NCBI RefSeq assembly: GCF_014863585.1
Contig: NZ_CP062253.1
Coordinates: 1,886,501 to 1,950,500 of the forward strand
DNA: 64,000 nucleotides
Reading direction: 5' to 3'
DNA from: Pseudomonas gozinkensis
Lineage (GTDB): Bacteria > Pseudomonadota > Gammaproteobacteria > Pseudomonadales > Pseudomonadaceae
Positions within the stretch are counted from its first letter, which is position 1; every line of letters starts with the position of its first letter. Positions 28,664 through 37,386 of the stretch are shown here, in pieces. The position numbers and the translations under genes are program-made. A model generated the notes under the pieces. That model did no database searches. It was not told the origin of the DNA and saw only the letters and a list, made by a program, of their open reading frames with translations.

Positions 28664-29616
28664 AGTTATTAGGTGTTCCTACAAATGACACGGATAAGAA
28701 CCGTGCAACGTTAAAACGTTCCAGTAACGTCAACCACCATTGGTCGAACGAAGAACCCGACTGGAACAAGGCAGCCAGTTCGAGCGCTATAAAAGTTGGC
28801 GCGCTTGGGCTGGCAGGTAGGTACTTAGGAGGACAGGCAACACATCGAGGGCAGAGGTTCTGGGCCCGGGGTGAAGATCCTGATCAATTTGCAGGTTGGT
28901 TCGGTCAGAGTAAGTGGTCTTCGCGACACCCTTTGCATTCGATTCAAAGGCTGTGCCGTCGCAAGATTTACCTGGAAACCATCGAGGGGTCGGTCCCGCT
29001 TTTGTCGGTGGAGGCTTCTGTGAGAGAAGGCTGACCGTGGGGTGTGTTCGACCGGAATTGACTTTCAGCTTGGTACTAACGCCGCGGATACTAACGGAAC
29101 GATCCGCAGAAGGCAAACCCGTTAATCAAAAAAACTCAGGGGACATTACCCAGATCCAGCTTCTGCCCCGATCTGGCTCACATCATGACCGTCGGTCGCC
29201 ATAACCTCGCGCTCGCTGAAGCTCGGCGCAGGGGCTTATCCCCAGCCCGAATGCCGAAATGACCCGAAAAGGCGCATCGATATAACTGCGTAACAGGTAC
29301 TTGTGCACATTAGTTGCGCAGACTGTAACGGCGCTGTCACAACGATCCTGACCCCGATGGCTGCCTGCATCGAAAGTTTAAGTCAATGAAAAACATCGCT
29401 TTTTTTAACTGGTGAAAAAATCGTCAGTTTGACTGCGAGCCCCATTCCACAAGGCTTTGCGGCGGTTGGAGGACGGTTGTCCACTGAGTTATCCACAGCT
29501 TCTGTGGATTGTCCCGAGCGCTTGCTCTAGCACGGGCGTGCCGGGTTTTTTTCGACTTTACCTGTGCGAAAAAAAGAGTAGAGTGGCGCGCCTTCCGATC
29601 TGCCCCACAGTGCTTT
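28664..29616. other. Long intergenic region without a recognisable gene
   Basis: About 950 bases lie between the divergent 74-residue and Sel1-like genes. Frames on both strands at about 28787-29204 overlap each other and resemble nothing I know. The region holds three ACGT-centred repeats (AACGTT at 28707 and 28715, AACGTC at 28726) in the promoter side of the small gene, and an inverted TTATCCACA-type site near 29488. A small RNA is possible, but none could be identified. Confidence 0.5.
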
Positions 29617-29940
29617 ATGAAGTTTCGCTCAGCTCCAGAATCTGTTACCTCCCAACCCCCTCGTGTTACCGCTCCCAAGCGATTTTCCGTGCGCGTGGCC
29701 GAATGGCTGCTGGACAGCCCGCGTCTGGGCGACAGCCAGAATGCCAAGCACCTCGCCGGCCGCCTGCTCAAGCAACCGGCCCGGGAAGGGGTGGTCGCGG
29801 CGCAGAGTCGCCTCGGCCAGTTGATGTGCCGCGAGTGCGGCAATGCCCGGGATCGCCGGATCGGCCAGGACCTGCTGCGTCAGGCCGCCCGCGCCGGTGA
29901 CCGACGCGCGCAACAGGAACTCGGTCTGATCGAAGACTGA
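29617..29940 (+). CDS. Short Sel1-repeat-like protein
   Basis: A 107-residue basic protein. After a flexible, Arg- and Ser-rich N-terminus it has alpha-helical repeats AAQSRLGQLMCREC and RRIGQDLLRQAARAGDRRAQQELG that match Sel1/TPR-like units. The start at 29617 is chosen because upstream in-frame codons contain no family-like sequence. The function is unknown; such proteins mediate protein contacts. It lies 61 bases before rmuC and may share its transcript. Confidence 0.7.
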   Translation: MKFRSAPESVTSQPPRVTAPKRFSVRVAEWLLDSPRLGDSQNAKHLAGRLLKQPAREGVVAAQSRLGQLMCRECGNARDRRIGQDLLRQAARAGDRRAQQELGLIED

Positions 29941-30001
29941 GCTGTCCAAGACCAGACACCTTGGTTAACCTTCAGGCTTTATCGGATCGGCGGGAATCAC
30001 T

Positions 30002-31480
30002 ATGGCGATGGACTTGACCAGCATTCTGCTGGGGCTGGCTGGCGCGGCCGTGCCGCTGCTGGCACTGGCCTGGCAACTGCAACGTCGGGCCAGTCAGAAC
30101 CAGTCTGAAGTCGCGTTGCTCGAAGAGCGGCTGGCCATGGCGCAACTGGCCCAGGACGGCCTCACTGCACAGCTCGAAGCCTGCCGCGATGAAATCGCCG
30201 ACCTCGGCCAGGCCAACGCCTCCAAACAAGCGGATCTTGCGGCCGTGCGCCGCGAAGTCGAGCTGCTGCAGATCGAGCGCGATGACGCCCGTGACGCTGC
30301 CCACGCCTGGAACCTGGAGCGCGCCAACAAGGAAGCCGAATTGCGGCGCCTGGATGCCCAAGCGGCTTCGCTGAATGCCGAATTGCGTGAGCAACAGGAA
30401 AGCCATCAACAACGCCTGGATGACCTGCAAGGCTCCCGCGACGAGCTGCGCGCCCAGTTCGCCGAACTGGCCGGCAAGATCTTCGATGAGCGCGAACAAC
30501 GCTTCGCCGAAACCAGCCAGCAGCGCCTCGGCCAGTTGCTTGATCCTTTGAAAGAACGCATCCAGTCGTTCGAAAAACGCGTCGAGGAAAGCTATCAGGC
30601 CGAAGCTCGCGAGCGCTTCTCGCTGGCCAAGGAGCTGGAGCGCTTGCAGCAACTGAACCTGCGCCTCAGCGACGAAGCGACCAACCTGACCCGCGCCCTG
30701 AAGGGCCAGAAAACCCAGGGCAACTGGGGCGAGCTGATTCTCGAGCGCGTGCTTGAGCATGCCGGGCTGGAGAAGGGGCGCGAGTACCAGACCCAGGTCA
30801 ATCTCAAGGGCCCGGACGGCGAGCGTTTCCAGCCGGACGTGATCATTTACCTGCCGGGCGACAAGCAGGTGGTGGTCGACTCCAAGGTCAGCCTCACCGC
30901 GTATCAGCAATATGTCGCGGCGGACGACGAGGCCATCGGCCAGATCGCCATGAAGCAGCACGTGCTGTCCCTGCGCAGTCACGTCAAAGGCCTGGCCGGC
31001 AAGGATTACAAACGTCTGGAAGGCTTGCACAGCCTCGATTTCGTCTTGCTGTTCGTGCCCATCGAAGCGGCGTTTTCCGCTGCATTGCAAGCCGAGCCGA
31101 CGTTGTTCCAGGAAGCCTTCGACCGCAACATCGTGATCGTCAGCCCGACCACGCTGCTGGCCACTTTGCGAGTCATCGACAGCCTGTGGAAGCAGGAGCG
31201 CCAGAGCCAGAACGCCCGGGAAATCGCCGAGCGCGCCGGCTGGCTGTACGACAAGTTCGTGTTGTTCATTCAGGATCTGGACGAAGTCGGCAATCGCTTG
31301 CAGCAACTGGACAAGGCCTACAGCGCGGCGCGCAACAAGCTGACGGAAGGGCGCGGAAACCTGGTCAGCCGCAGCGAACAGCTCAAGCTGCTCGGCGCGC
31401 GAGCCAGCAAAAGCCTGCCGGCGGATCTGCTGGAACGCGCGATGACCGACGCCGACGGCCTGGTCGAACTGCCTGAATAA
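30002..31480 (+). CDS. rmuC: DNA recombination protein RmuC
   Basis: A 492-residue protein. It has an N-terminal membrane anchor (TSILLGLAGAAVPLLALAW), a long coiled coil (about residues 30-200) and a C-terminal RmuC nuclease-like domain with QGNWGELILERVLEHAG, LPGDKQVVVDSKVSL and DFVLLFVPIE. It is thought to limit inversion or recombination at inverted repeats. The ATG at 30002 follows GCGGGAA; ATG 30008 is an alternative. Confidence 0.95.
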   Translation: MAMDLTSILLGLAGAAVPLLALAWQLQRRASQNQSEVALLEERLAMAQLAQDGLTAQLEACRDEIADLGQANASKQADLAAVRREVELLQIERDDARDAAHAWNLERANKEAELRRLDAQAASLNAELREQQESHQQRLDDLQGSRDELRAQFAELAGKIFDEREQRFAETSQQRLGQLLDPLKERIQSFEKRVEESYQAEARERFSLAKELERLQQLNLRLSDEATNLTRALKGQKTQGNWGELILERVLEHAGLEKGREYQTQVNLKGPDGERFQPDVIIYLPGDKQVVVDSKVSLTAYQQYVAADDEAIGQIAMKQHVLSLRSHVKGLAGKDYKRLEGLHSLDFVLLFVPIEAAFSAALQAEPTLFQEAFDRNIVIVSPTTLLATLRVIDSLWKQERQSQNAREIAERAGWLYDKFVLFIQDLDEVGNRLQQLDKAYSAARNKLTEGRGNLVSRSEQLKLLGARASKSLPADLLERAMTDADGLVELPE

Positions 31481-31489
31481 GCCGCTCTG

Positions 31490-34400
31490 CTAGAGCGGTA
31501 AATAGCGACTCAACAACGCCCGCAACGCCGCCGGTTTCACCGGTTTGGCCAGGTAATCCAGTCCCGCCGCGTGCACCTGCGCCACCGTTTCCGGATGCCC
31601 ATCGGCGCTGATCACTACGCCCGGTACCGGCTCGCCCAGCCTTGTGCGCAACCAGGCCATCAGATCGGTGCCGGTTTCGCCGTGATCGAGGTGATAGTCG
31701 ACCAAGGCCAATTGTGGCCGCACGCCGTCATCGAGCAGCGCCGCACATTCTTCGCGGTTGCGCGCCGTCCACACTTGGCAGCCCCAGCGCGTGAGCAGGC
31801 TGTTCATGCCGATCAGAATGCTGTCTTCGTTGTCGATGCACAGTACCTGCGCGCCACTGTGCAATTTGCCATTGATTTCCAGCGCCGCTGGCGGCTGCAC
31901 GGTCTGCGCTTTGGCCAGCGGCACGCGAACACTGAACACGCTGCCGCGCCCCGGCCATGAGCGCACGCGCAAGGTATGGCCGAGTACGCGGCACAGGCCA
32001 TCGGCGATCGCCAGGCCCAGGCCCAGACCTTTTTCAGCGCGGGTCTGGTGACTGTCGAGGCGTTTGAATTCCTCGAAGATCACTTGTTGTTTGTCCTCCG
32101 GAATTCCCGGCCCGCGATCCCACACTTCCAGACAGATTTCACCTTTTCGCCGACGCACGCCCAGCAGCACCGGGCCTTTTGCGTAGCGGAAAGCGTTGGT
32201 CAGGAAATTCTGCAGAATGCGCCGCAGCAGCTTGATGTCGCTGTCGATGCGCAACTGACTTCCGCGTAACCGGAAACTCAAGCCCTGTTCCTGAGCCAGC
32301 GCCTTGAATTCCGCGCCGAGAATATCGAACAGCTCATTGACCACGAACGGCTTGCGATCCGGGTTGATCTTGCCGTTTTCCAGGCGCGAGATGTCCAGCA
32401 GGTCGCTGATCAGGTCTTCGGCCGAACGCAGCGAACTGTCCAGATGCTGCACCAGTTTCTGCGCTTCGCCGCTCAAGCCGTCGTCTTGATGGGAGAGGGC
32501 GGCGGAGAATAGTCGCGCGGCGTTCAACGGTTGCATCAGGTCGTGACTCACCGCTGCGAGGAAGCGGGTTTTCGACTGGTTGGCCGCCTCGGCATTGCCC
32601 TTGGCTTCCGTCAGCGCGACGTTGAGTTGCGACAGTTCCTGAGTCCGTTCGCTGACCCGTTGCTCCAGCCCTTCGTTGGCTTCAGTCAGGGCCTGCTCGG
32701 CTTCGCGGAACGCGGTGATGTCGGTGAAACTCATGACGAAACCGCCGCCGGGCATCGGATTGCCGATCAGCTCGATCACCCGGCCGTTGGGGAACAGTCG
32801 CTCGGAAGTGTGAGCGCGGCCCTGACGCATCCAGTGCAGGCGCCGGGCAACGTGAACTTCCGCTTCACCGGGACCGCACAAACCGCGCTCGGCGTTGTGG
32901 CGGATGATGTCGGCAATCGGCCGGCCGACGCTGATCAAGCCGTCCGGATAGTTGAACAGCTCCAGATAGCGCCGGTTCCAGGCCACCAGTTTCAGTGACT
33001 GGTCGACCACGCTGATGCCCTGGGTAATGTTTTCGATGGCGCCTTGCAGCAGCGCACGGTTGAACTGCAACACTTCCGACGCTTCGTCGGCGATCCGGAC
33101 GACGTCCTCCAGCTGCATTTCCCGACCTTCGATCGCGGCTTTTACGACAGCTCGGGTCGAAGAGGCGCCAAGGACACCCGCCAGCAATCGCTCGGTGTGG
33201 GCGATCCATTCGCCGTCGGCGTTCTGGTTCGGGTTGAAGCCTTTGCCTTGGCGGTAGGCGAAGCGGATGAAGCTCTGTCGGGCGCGTTCTTCACCGACAA
33301 ATCGCGCCGCCAGTTGCAGCAAATCGTCGATCTGCACCGCCAGCATCGAGCGTGCACTCGGTCGAGCGCTGATTTCCTGACCGATGAAACGCCCGGCCTG
33401 CCAGTGTTCCGACACCCGTGTACGCGACAACACCGAGACCCAGGCGAACAGGGTGAAGTTACCGGCCAGCGACAGCACCACGCCTTGGGTCAGCGGAGTG
33501 ATCGGCAGGTTCAGCGGGTTGCTGTGAAGCCATGCGAGGCCCGGGAAAGTCTCCAGCGGCACGCCGAGGCTACGGGCGGCAATCGGCAGGATCAAGGTGT
33601 AGAACCACAGGAACGTGCCGGCGGCGAGACCGGCGAACACGCCGCGGCGGTTGGCCTGTTTCCAGTACAGCGCACCGAGCATCGCCGGGGCCAGTTGAGT
33701 GACCGCGGCGAAAGCGATCTGGCCGATGGTCGCCAGGCTCGCGGTGGAACCGAGCAAGCGGTAGCTGACGTAAGCCAGCAACAGAATCACCACAATGCTG
33801 ACCCGACGCACCGAGAGCATCCACTGGCGGAACACTTCGAACGGGCGCTCGGCATTGTTGCGGCGCAGCAGCCACGGCAACAGCATGTCGTTGGAGACCA
33901 TGGTCGACAGCGCCACGCTCGCCACGATCACCATGCCGGTGGCCGCCGACGCACCGCCGATGAACGCCAGCATCGCCAGCGCCGGGTGGGCCTGGGCCAA
34001 GGGAAGGCTGATAACGAAAGAGTCGGGGATGACCGAACTGGGCAGCAGCATCTGACCGGCCAGGGCGATCGGGACTACAAACAGCGCGGCCAGTGCGAGG
34101 TAGGCCGGAAACACCCATTTCGCCAGACGCAGATCCTGCGGGTCGATGTTTTCGACCACCGTCACGTGGAACTGCCGGGGCAAGCAGATGATCGCCATCA
34201 TCGCCACGCCGGTCTGCACGACCATCGACGGCCAGTTGATGGTTTCTTTCCAGTATTCCTCAAGTCGCGGGGCGAGCATTGCCTGATTGAACAGGTCGTC
34301 GAAACCGTCATACAGGCCGTAGGTGACGAAGGCGCCGACGGCGAGGAAGGCGAACAGCTTGACCAGCGATTCAAAGGCAATCGCCAGCACCATGCCGCGG

Positions 34401-34960
34401 TGGTGCTCGGTGGCGTCGAGGTTGCGCGTACCGAAGACGATCGTGAACAGCGCCAGCACCAGTGACACGATCAGCGCCGTGTCCTGGGCGCGGGTGCCCA
34501 TGGCGTCGGCGCCGGCACCGATCAGCAGGTTCACGCCGAGGACGATGCCTTTGAGTTGCAAGGCGATATAAGGCAGAACGCCGACCAGACAGATCAGCGC
34601 GACGACCACCGCCAGCGATTGGGATTTACCGTAACGGGCGGCGATGAAGTCGGCGATGGAAGTGATGTTCTCCTGTTTGCTGATCATCACCATTTTCTGC
34701 AGTACCCACGGCGCACCGAGAAGCAGCAGGATCGGCCCGAGGTAGATCGGCAGAAATGACCACAGTTGTTCGGCGGCCTGGCCGACCGCGCCGAAGAACG
34801 TCCAGCTGGTGCAATAGACCGCCAGCGACAGGCTGTACACCCAGGCACGCACCCGTGGCGGCAGCGGTGTGCTGCGACGGTCGCCGTAGAAGGCGATGGC
34901 GAACATGATGGCCATATAGGCCAGGGCGACGGCGGCGATCAGCCCGGTGGACAACGACAT
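31490..34960 (-). CDS. mxtR: Hybrid sensor kinase with sodium:solute symporter domain (MxtR/CrbS type)
   Basis: A 1156-residue protein. Residues 1 to about 500 form a 13-segment SLC5/SSS transporter-like domain. A linker and PAS domain follow, then a histidine kinase (SHDLMQPLNAARLF with the phospho-His near residue 803, NAFRYA, and VWDRGPGIPEDKQQ), and a C-terminal receiver (VDYHLDHGETG with Asp near 1087, and YLAKPVKP). By architecture it matches MxtR/CrbS, which senses acetate-related signals and acts with the LuxR-type regulator ErdR/CrbR. No partner regulator is adjacent. The start at 34960 is favoured over one 11 codons upstream. Confidence 0.85.
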   Translation of the reverse strand: MSLSTGLIAAVALAYMAIMFAIAFYGDRRSTPLPPRVRAWVYSLSLAVYCTSWTFFGAVGQAAEQLWSFLPIYLGPILLLLGAPWVLQKMVMISKQENITSIADFIAARYGKSQSLAVVVALICLVGVLPYIALQLKGIVLGVNLLIGAGADAMGTRAQDTALIVSLVLALFTIVFGTRNLDATEHHRGMVLAIAFESLVKLFAFLAVGAFVTYGLYDGFDDLFNQAMLAPRLEEYWKETINWPSMVVQTGVAMMAIICLPRQFHVTVVENIDPQDLRLAKWVFPAYLALAALFVVPIALAGQMLLPSSVIPDSFVISLPLAQAHPALAMLAFIGGASAATGMVIVASVALSTMVSNDMLLPWLLRRNNAERPFEVFRQWMLSVRRVSIVVILLLAYVSYRLLGSTASLATIGQIAFAAVTQLAPAMLGALYWKQANRRGVFAGLAAGTFLWFYTLILPIAARSLGVPLETFPGLAWLHSNPLNLPITPLTQGVVLSLAGNFTLFAWVSVLSRTRVSEHWQAGRFIGQEISARPSARSMLAVQIDDLLQLAARFVGEERARQSFIRFAYRQGKGFNPNQNADGEWIAHTERLLAGVLGASSTRAVVKAAIEGREMQLEDVVRIADEASEVLQFNRALLQGAIENITQGISVVDQSLKLVAWNRRYLELFNYPDGLISVGRPIADIIRHNAERGLCGPGEAEVHVARRLHWMRQGRAHTSERLFPNGRVIELIGNPMPGGGFVMSFTDITAFREAEQALTEANEGLEQRVSERTQELSQLNVALTEAKGNAEAANQSKTRFLAAVSHDLMQPLNAARLFSAALSHQDDGLSGEAQKLVQHLDSSLRSAEDLISDLLDISRLENGKINPDRKPFVVNELFDILGAEFKALAQEQGLSFRLRGSQLRIDSDIKLLRRILQNFLTNAFRYAKGPVLLGVRRRKGEICLEVWDRGPGIPEDKQQVIFEEFKRLDSHQTRAEKGLGLGLAIADGLCRVLGHTLRVRSWPGRGSVFSVRVPLAKAQTVQPPAALEINGKLHSGAQVLCIDNEDSILIGMNSLLTRWGCQVWTARNREECAALLDDGVRPQLALVDYHLDHGETGTDLMAWLRTRLGEPVPGVVISADGHPETVAQVHAAGLDYLAKPVKPAALRALLSRYLPL

Positions 34961-35094
34961 GGAACACTCCCGACAGAAAACGACCGGACTCACGTCCGGT
35001 CAGACAGTCTCGCACGGGCGCGGCGGTTAGTCAGTGTCGACCAAGGTCGTGGCGCGGCGGGGTGTCGCAGGAACAGAACCGGGCAGTTCCGGGG

Positions 35095-35637
35095 TCAGTC
35101 CGGTTTGAGCGCGATGTCGATCAGACGGTGCAGTTCTTCGACTTCCAGCGGCGCCGCCGAAAACAGAATGCGGAACACCACCGGGGACACCACCAGATTG
35201 ATCAGCCGGTCCACGCTCGGCGCCGTTTCCTCTGGGTGACGCTTGATGATGGTCTGCAATTGCGCGCCGATGATCGTTACGCAAAAGCCTGGCGTCGCGC
35301 TCGCCTGTACGTCGCGCATCATGTTGCGCCCAGGTTCAGAACTCATTTCGTCGAGATATTGTTCGGCCCATGCGCGGATATCGCTGCGCAGGCTGCCGGT
35401 TTGCGCCGGCTCGCTGTCGGGGCGCATGCGGGCGAGGGCGACATCGGCCAGCAAGGCGGCCAGATCTCCCCAGCGCCGATAAATCGTCGACGGCGTCACG
35501 CCGGCACGCGCCGCAATTTGCGGGACGGTCACCGTCGAGCGCTCCTGTTCTTGCAGAAGCGCGCGGACTGCCGAATGAATCGACTCCTGCACCCGGGCAC
35601 TGCGACCGCCGGGGCGTAAACCTTCTTTAATAGCCAT
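35095..35637 (-). CDS. TetR/AcrR family transcriptional regulator
   Basis: A 180-residue regulator. The N-terminal HTH is VPQIAARAGVTPSTIYRRWGDLAALLADV and the C-terminal ligand domain is a TetR_C-type helical bundle. The start at 35637 (MAIKEGLRPGG) is better than one 13 codons upstream. It is divergent from the MFS gene, and the 91-base gap contains a 17-bp perfect inverted repeat that is a likely operator. It presumably represses the exporter. Confidence 0.9.
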   Translation of the reverse strand: MAIKEGLRPGGRSARVQESIHSAVRALLQEQERSTVTVPQIAARAGVTPSTIYRRWGDLAALLADVALARMRPDSEPAQTGSLRSDIRAWAEQYLDEMSSEPGRNMMRDVQASATPGFCVTIIGAQLQTIIKRHPEETAPSVDRLINLVVSPVVFRILFSAAPLEVEELHRLIDIALKPD

Positions 35638-35683
35638 GCGGCAGACCTTAACACAAAGAATTTGCTTTAAGCGCAAGCCGAGA

Positions 35684-35726
35684 GCACACTCCGCAAAAGC
35701 AAAAAATTAGCTTTTGCGGAGTGTGC
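35684..35726. promoter_or_regulatory. 17-bp perfect inverted repeat in the TetR/MFS intergenic region
   Basis: The arm GCACACTCCGCAAAAGC (35684-35700) and its exact complement GCTTTTGCGGAGTGTGC (35710-35726) flank a nine-base AT-rich spacer. The right arm contains GGAG (35718-35721), the only Shine-Dalgarno for the MFS start at 35729. The site could be a TetR operator, an RNA hairpin that hides the ribosome-binding site, or both. Confidence 0.8.
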
Positions 35727-35728
35727 CC

Positions 35729-36916
35729 ATGACCAGCCTTGCTTCCCACCGTTCCAGCCTGTGGTTTCTGGCGATTACCTTACTGAGTTTTCTCGCCGCT
35801 TCCACTGCGCCGACGCCGTTGTATCACCTGTATCAGGATCAGCTGCATTTTTCGGCGGCGGTACTGACCCTGATTTTCGGCGTCTACGCCCTCAGTCTGC
35901 TGGCCGCGTTGTTGACGGTCGGTTCGCTGTCGGATCACCTGGGACGCAAACCGGTGATCTTCACCGCCGTGACGCTCAACGCGCTGGCGATGCTGCTGTT
36001 TATCTACGCCGACAGCGTGGGCTGGCTGATCGGCGCGCGAGTGCTGCAAGGTTTCGCCACCGGCATGGCCACCGCCGTGTTGAGCGCGACGCTGCTGGAC
36101 ACCGACCGTCAGCAGGGTCCGCTGATCAACAGCGTTGCGCCGTTGCTGGGCATGGCTTTGGGCGGGATGGGCTGCGGCTTGCTGGCCGAGTTCGCCCCGG
36201 CGCCTTTGCAGTTGACCTATTGGTTGTTGCTCGCGCTGTTTGTGTTGCAGGGCATTTATGTCTGGCGCCTGCCGGAAAGCGTTTCGCCGCAGGCCGGGGC
36301 ATGGGCCTCGTTGCGGCCGACCCTGCATGTGCCGGTGCAGGCGCGTTCGACGCTTTGGCGAGTCTTGCCGCTGAACACCGCGACCTGGGCGCTCGGCGGT
36401 TTTTATGCCTCGCTGGCCCCATCGCTGGTGCGCACGGCCACCGGTTCCACCTCCAACCTGATCGGCGGCGCGACCGTTGCTGCGCTGACCGTGACCGGTG
36501 CGTTGATGATCTTCACGTTGCGCAATCGTCCGGCCTCCCGGGCGCTTCAACTCGGGGCGAGCCTGCTGCCGGCCGGTATCGTGCTGATTTTGCTGGGCGT
36601 ACACAGCGCCAGTCTGTCGCTGTTCTTCTTTGGCACGCTGGTGGCCGGTTGTGGCTTTGGCTCTGGTTTTCTCGGTGCAGTGCGCAGTCTGGTGCCGCTG
36701 GCATTGCCTCATGAACGTGCCGGACTGATGTCGGCGTTTTATGTGCTGAGTTACCTGGCGTTCTGCCTGCCGGCGTTGCTGGCCGGGCACTTCACCCATA
36801 GCGTGGGCCTGCTGGCCACCACCGATGTATATGGTGCGGTGCTGATTGTGCTGGCGGTCGGTGCGCTGCTGATGAGTTTCCGGGCGCAAGCGGCCAAGAC
36901 CTGCAGCACTCCATAA
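35729..36916 (+). CDS. MFS transporter
   Basis: A 395-residue major facilitator with about twelve membrane segments. It shows the loop 2-3 signature GSLSDHLGRKPVIF and an early STAPTPLYHLYQDQL segment typical of the YcaD/drug-exporter-like group. The start at 35729 (MTSLASHRS) is chosen for the GGAG spacing; the frame continues five codons into the inverted repeat. The substrate is unknown, and pairing with a TetR gene suggests efflux of a compound the regulator senses. Confidence 0.88.
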   Translation: MTSLASHRSSLWFLAITLLSFLAASTAPTPLYHLYQDQLHFSAAVLTLIFGVYALSLLAALLTVGSLSDHLGRKPVIFTAVTLNALAMLLFIYADSVGWLIGARVLQGFATGMATAVLSATLLDTDRQQGPLINSVAPLLGMALGGMGCGLLAEFAPAPLQLTYWLLLALFVLQGIYVWRLPESVSPQAGAWASLRPTLHVPVQARSTLWRVLPLNTATWALGGFYASLAPSLVRTATGSTSNLIGGATVAALTVTGALMIFTLRNRPASRALQLGASLLPAGIVLILLGVHSASLSLFFFGTLVAGCGFGSGFLGAVRSLVPLALPHERAGLMSAFYVLSYLAFCLPALLAGHFTHSVGLLATTDVYGAVLIVLAVGALLMSFRAQAAKTCSTP

Positions 36917-36969
36917 CACCTCTGGATTCGGTTAGCCTTGGCCAGCCCCTTCTTTTCACGGATCGACGC

Positions 36970-37281
36970 ATGAAGATTATCCGCAGCAAGACCTTCACCG
37001 CCGAGCGCGCCTGGGGCGCGCTCGACATCGCCAACATGAACGGCATCACCACGCGTCTGCACTGGACCGACCAGCCGTACAAATGGCACGTCAATGACGG
37101 TGAAGAGGTGTTTGTGGTACTCGACGGCAAAGTGCTCATGCACTATCGCGAAGAAGGTGAGGAGAAGCAGGCCTTGCTCGACGTTGGCGACATCTTCTAC
37201 GCGTCCATCGGTACCGAACACGTCGCTCATCCTCAAGGCGCGGCGCGGATTCTGGTGATCGAAACCGAAGGCAGTGTCTGA
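36970..37281 (+). CDS. Cupin domain-containing protein
   Basis: A 103-residue single-domain cupin. The pattern W-x-V-N-D-G-E-E-V-F-V-V-L-D-G-K and the later GDIFYASIGTEHVAHP show the two cupin motifs, but the usual first-motif His-x-His is only partly kept, so metal binding is uncertain. The function is unknown. It follows the MFS gene by 53 bases and could be cotranscribed with it. Confidence 0.78.
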   Translation: MKIIRSKTFTAERAWGALDIANMNGITTRLHWTDQPYKWHVNDGEEVFVVLDGKVLMHYREEGEEKQALLDVGDIFYASIGTEHVAHPQGAARILVIETEGSV

Positions 37282-37386
37282 CCTCATATCTACAAAACAG
37301 ATAACAGTTAGAGATATTACCCGTTATATAGATATTCGATTCGGTTCTACCATGAACTCAACCTCACCTGAGGACAGGAGTTCATG

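Noticed and set aside
28787..29116. A 109-residue minus-strand frame in the long gap, overlapping a plus-strand frame
   Set aside because: It has no Shine-Dalgarno, no domain and a Pro/Ser/Thr-heavy composition; I could not support either strand as coding.
33044..34465. A 473-residue plus-strand frame opposite the mxtR gene
   Set aside because: It is a low-complexity Arg/Gln/His frame caused by GC-rich antisense codons; the sensor kinase on the other strand is complete.
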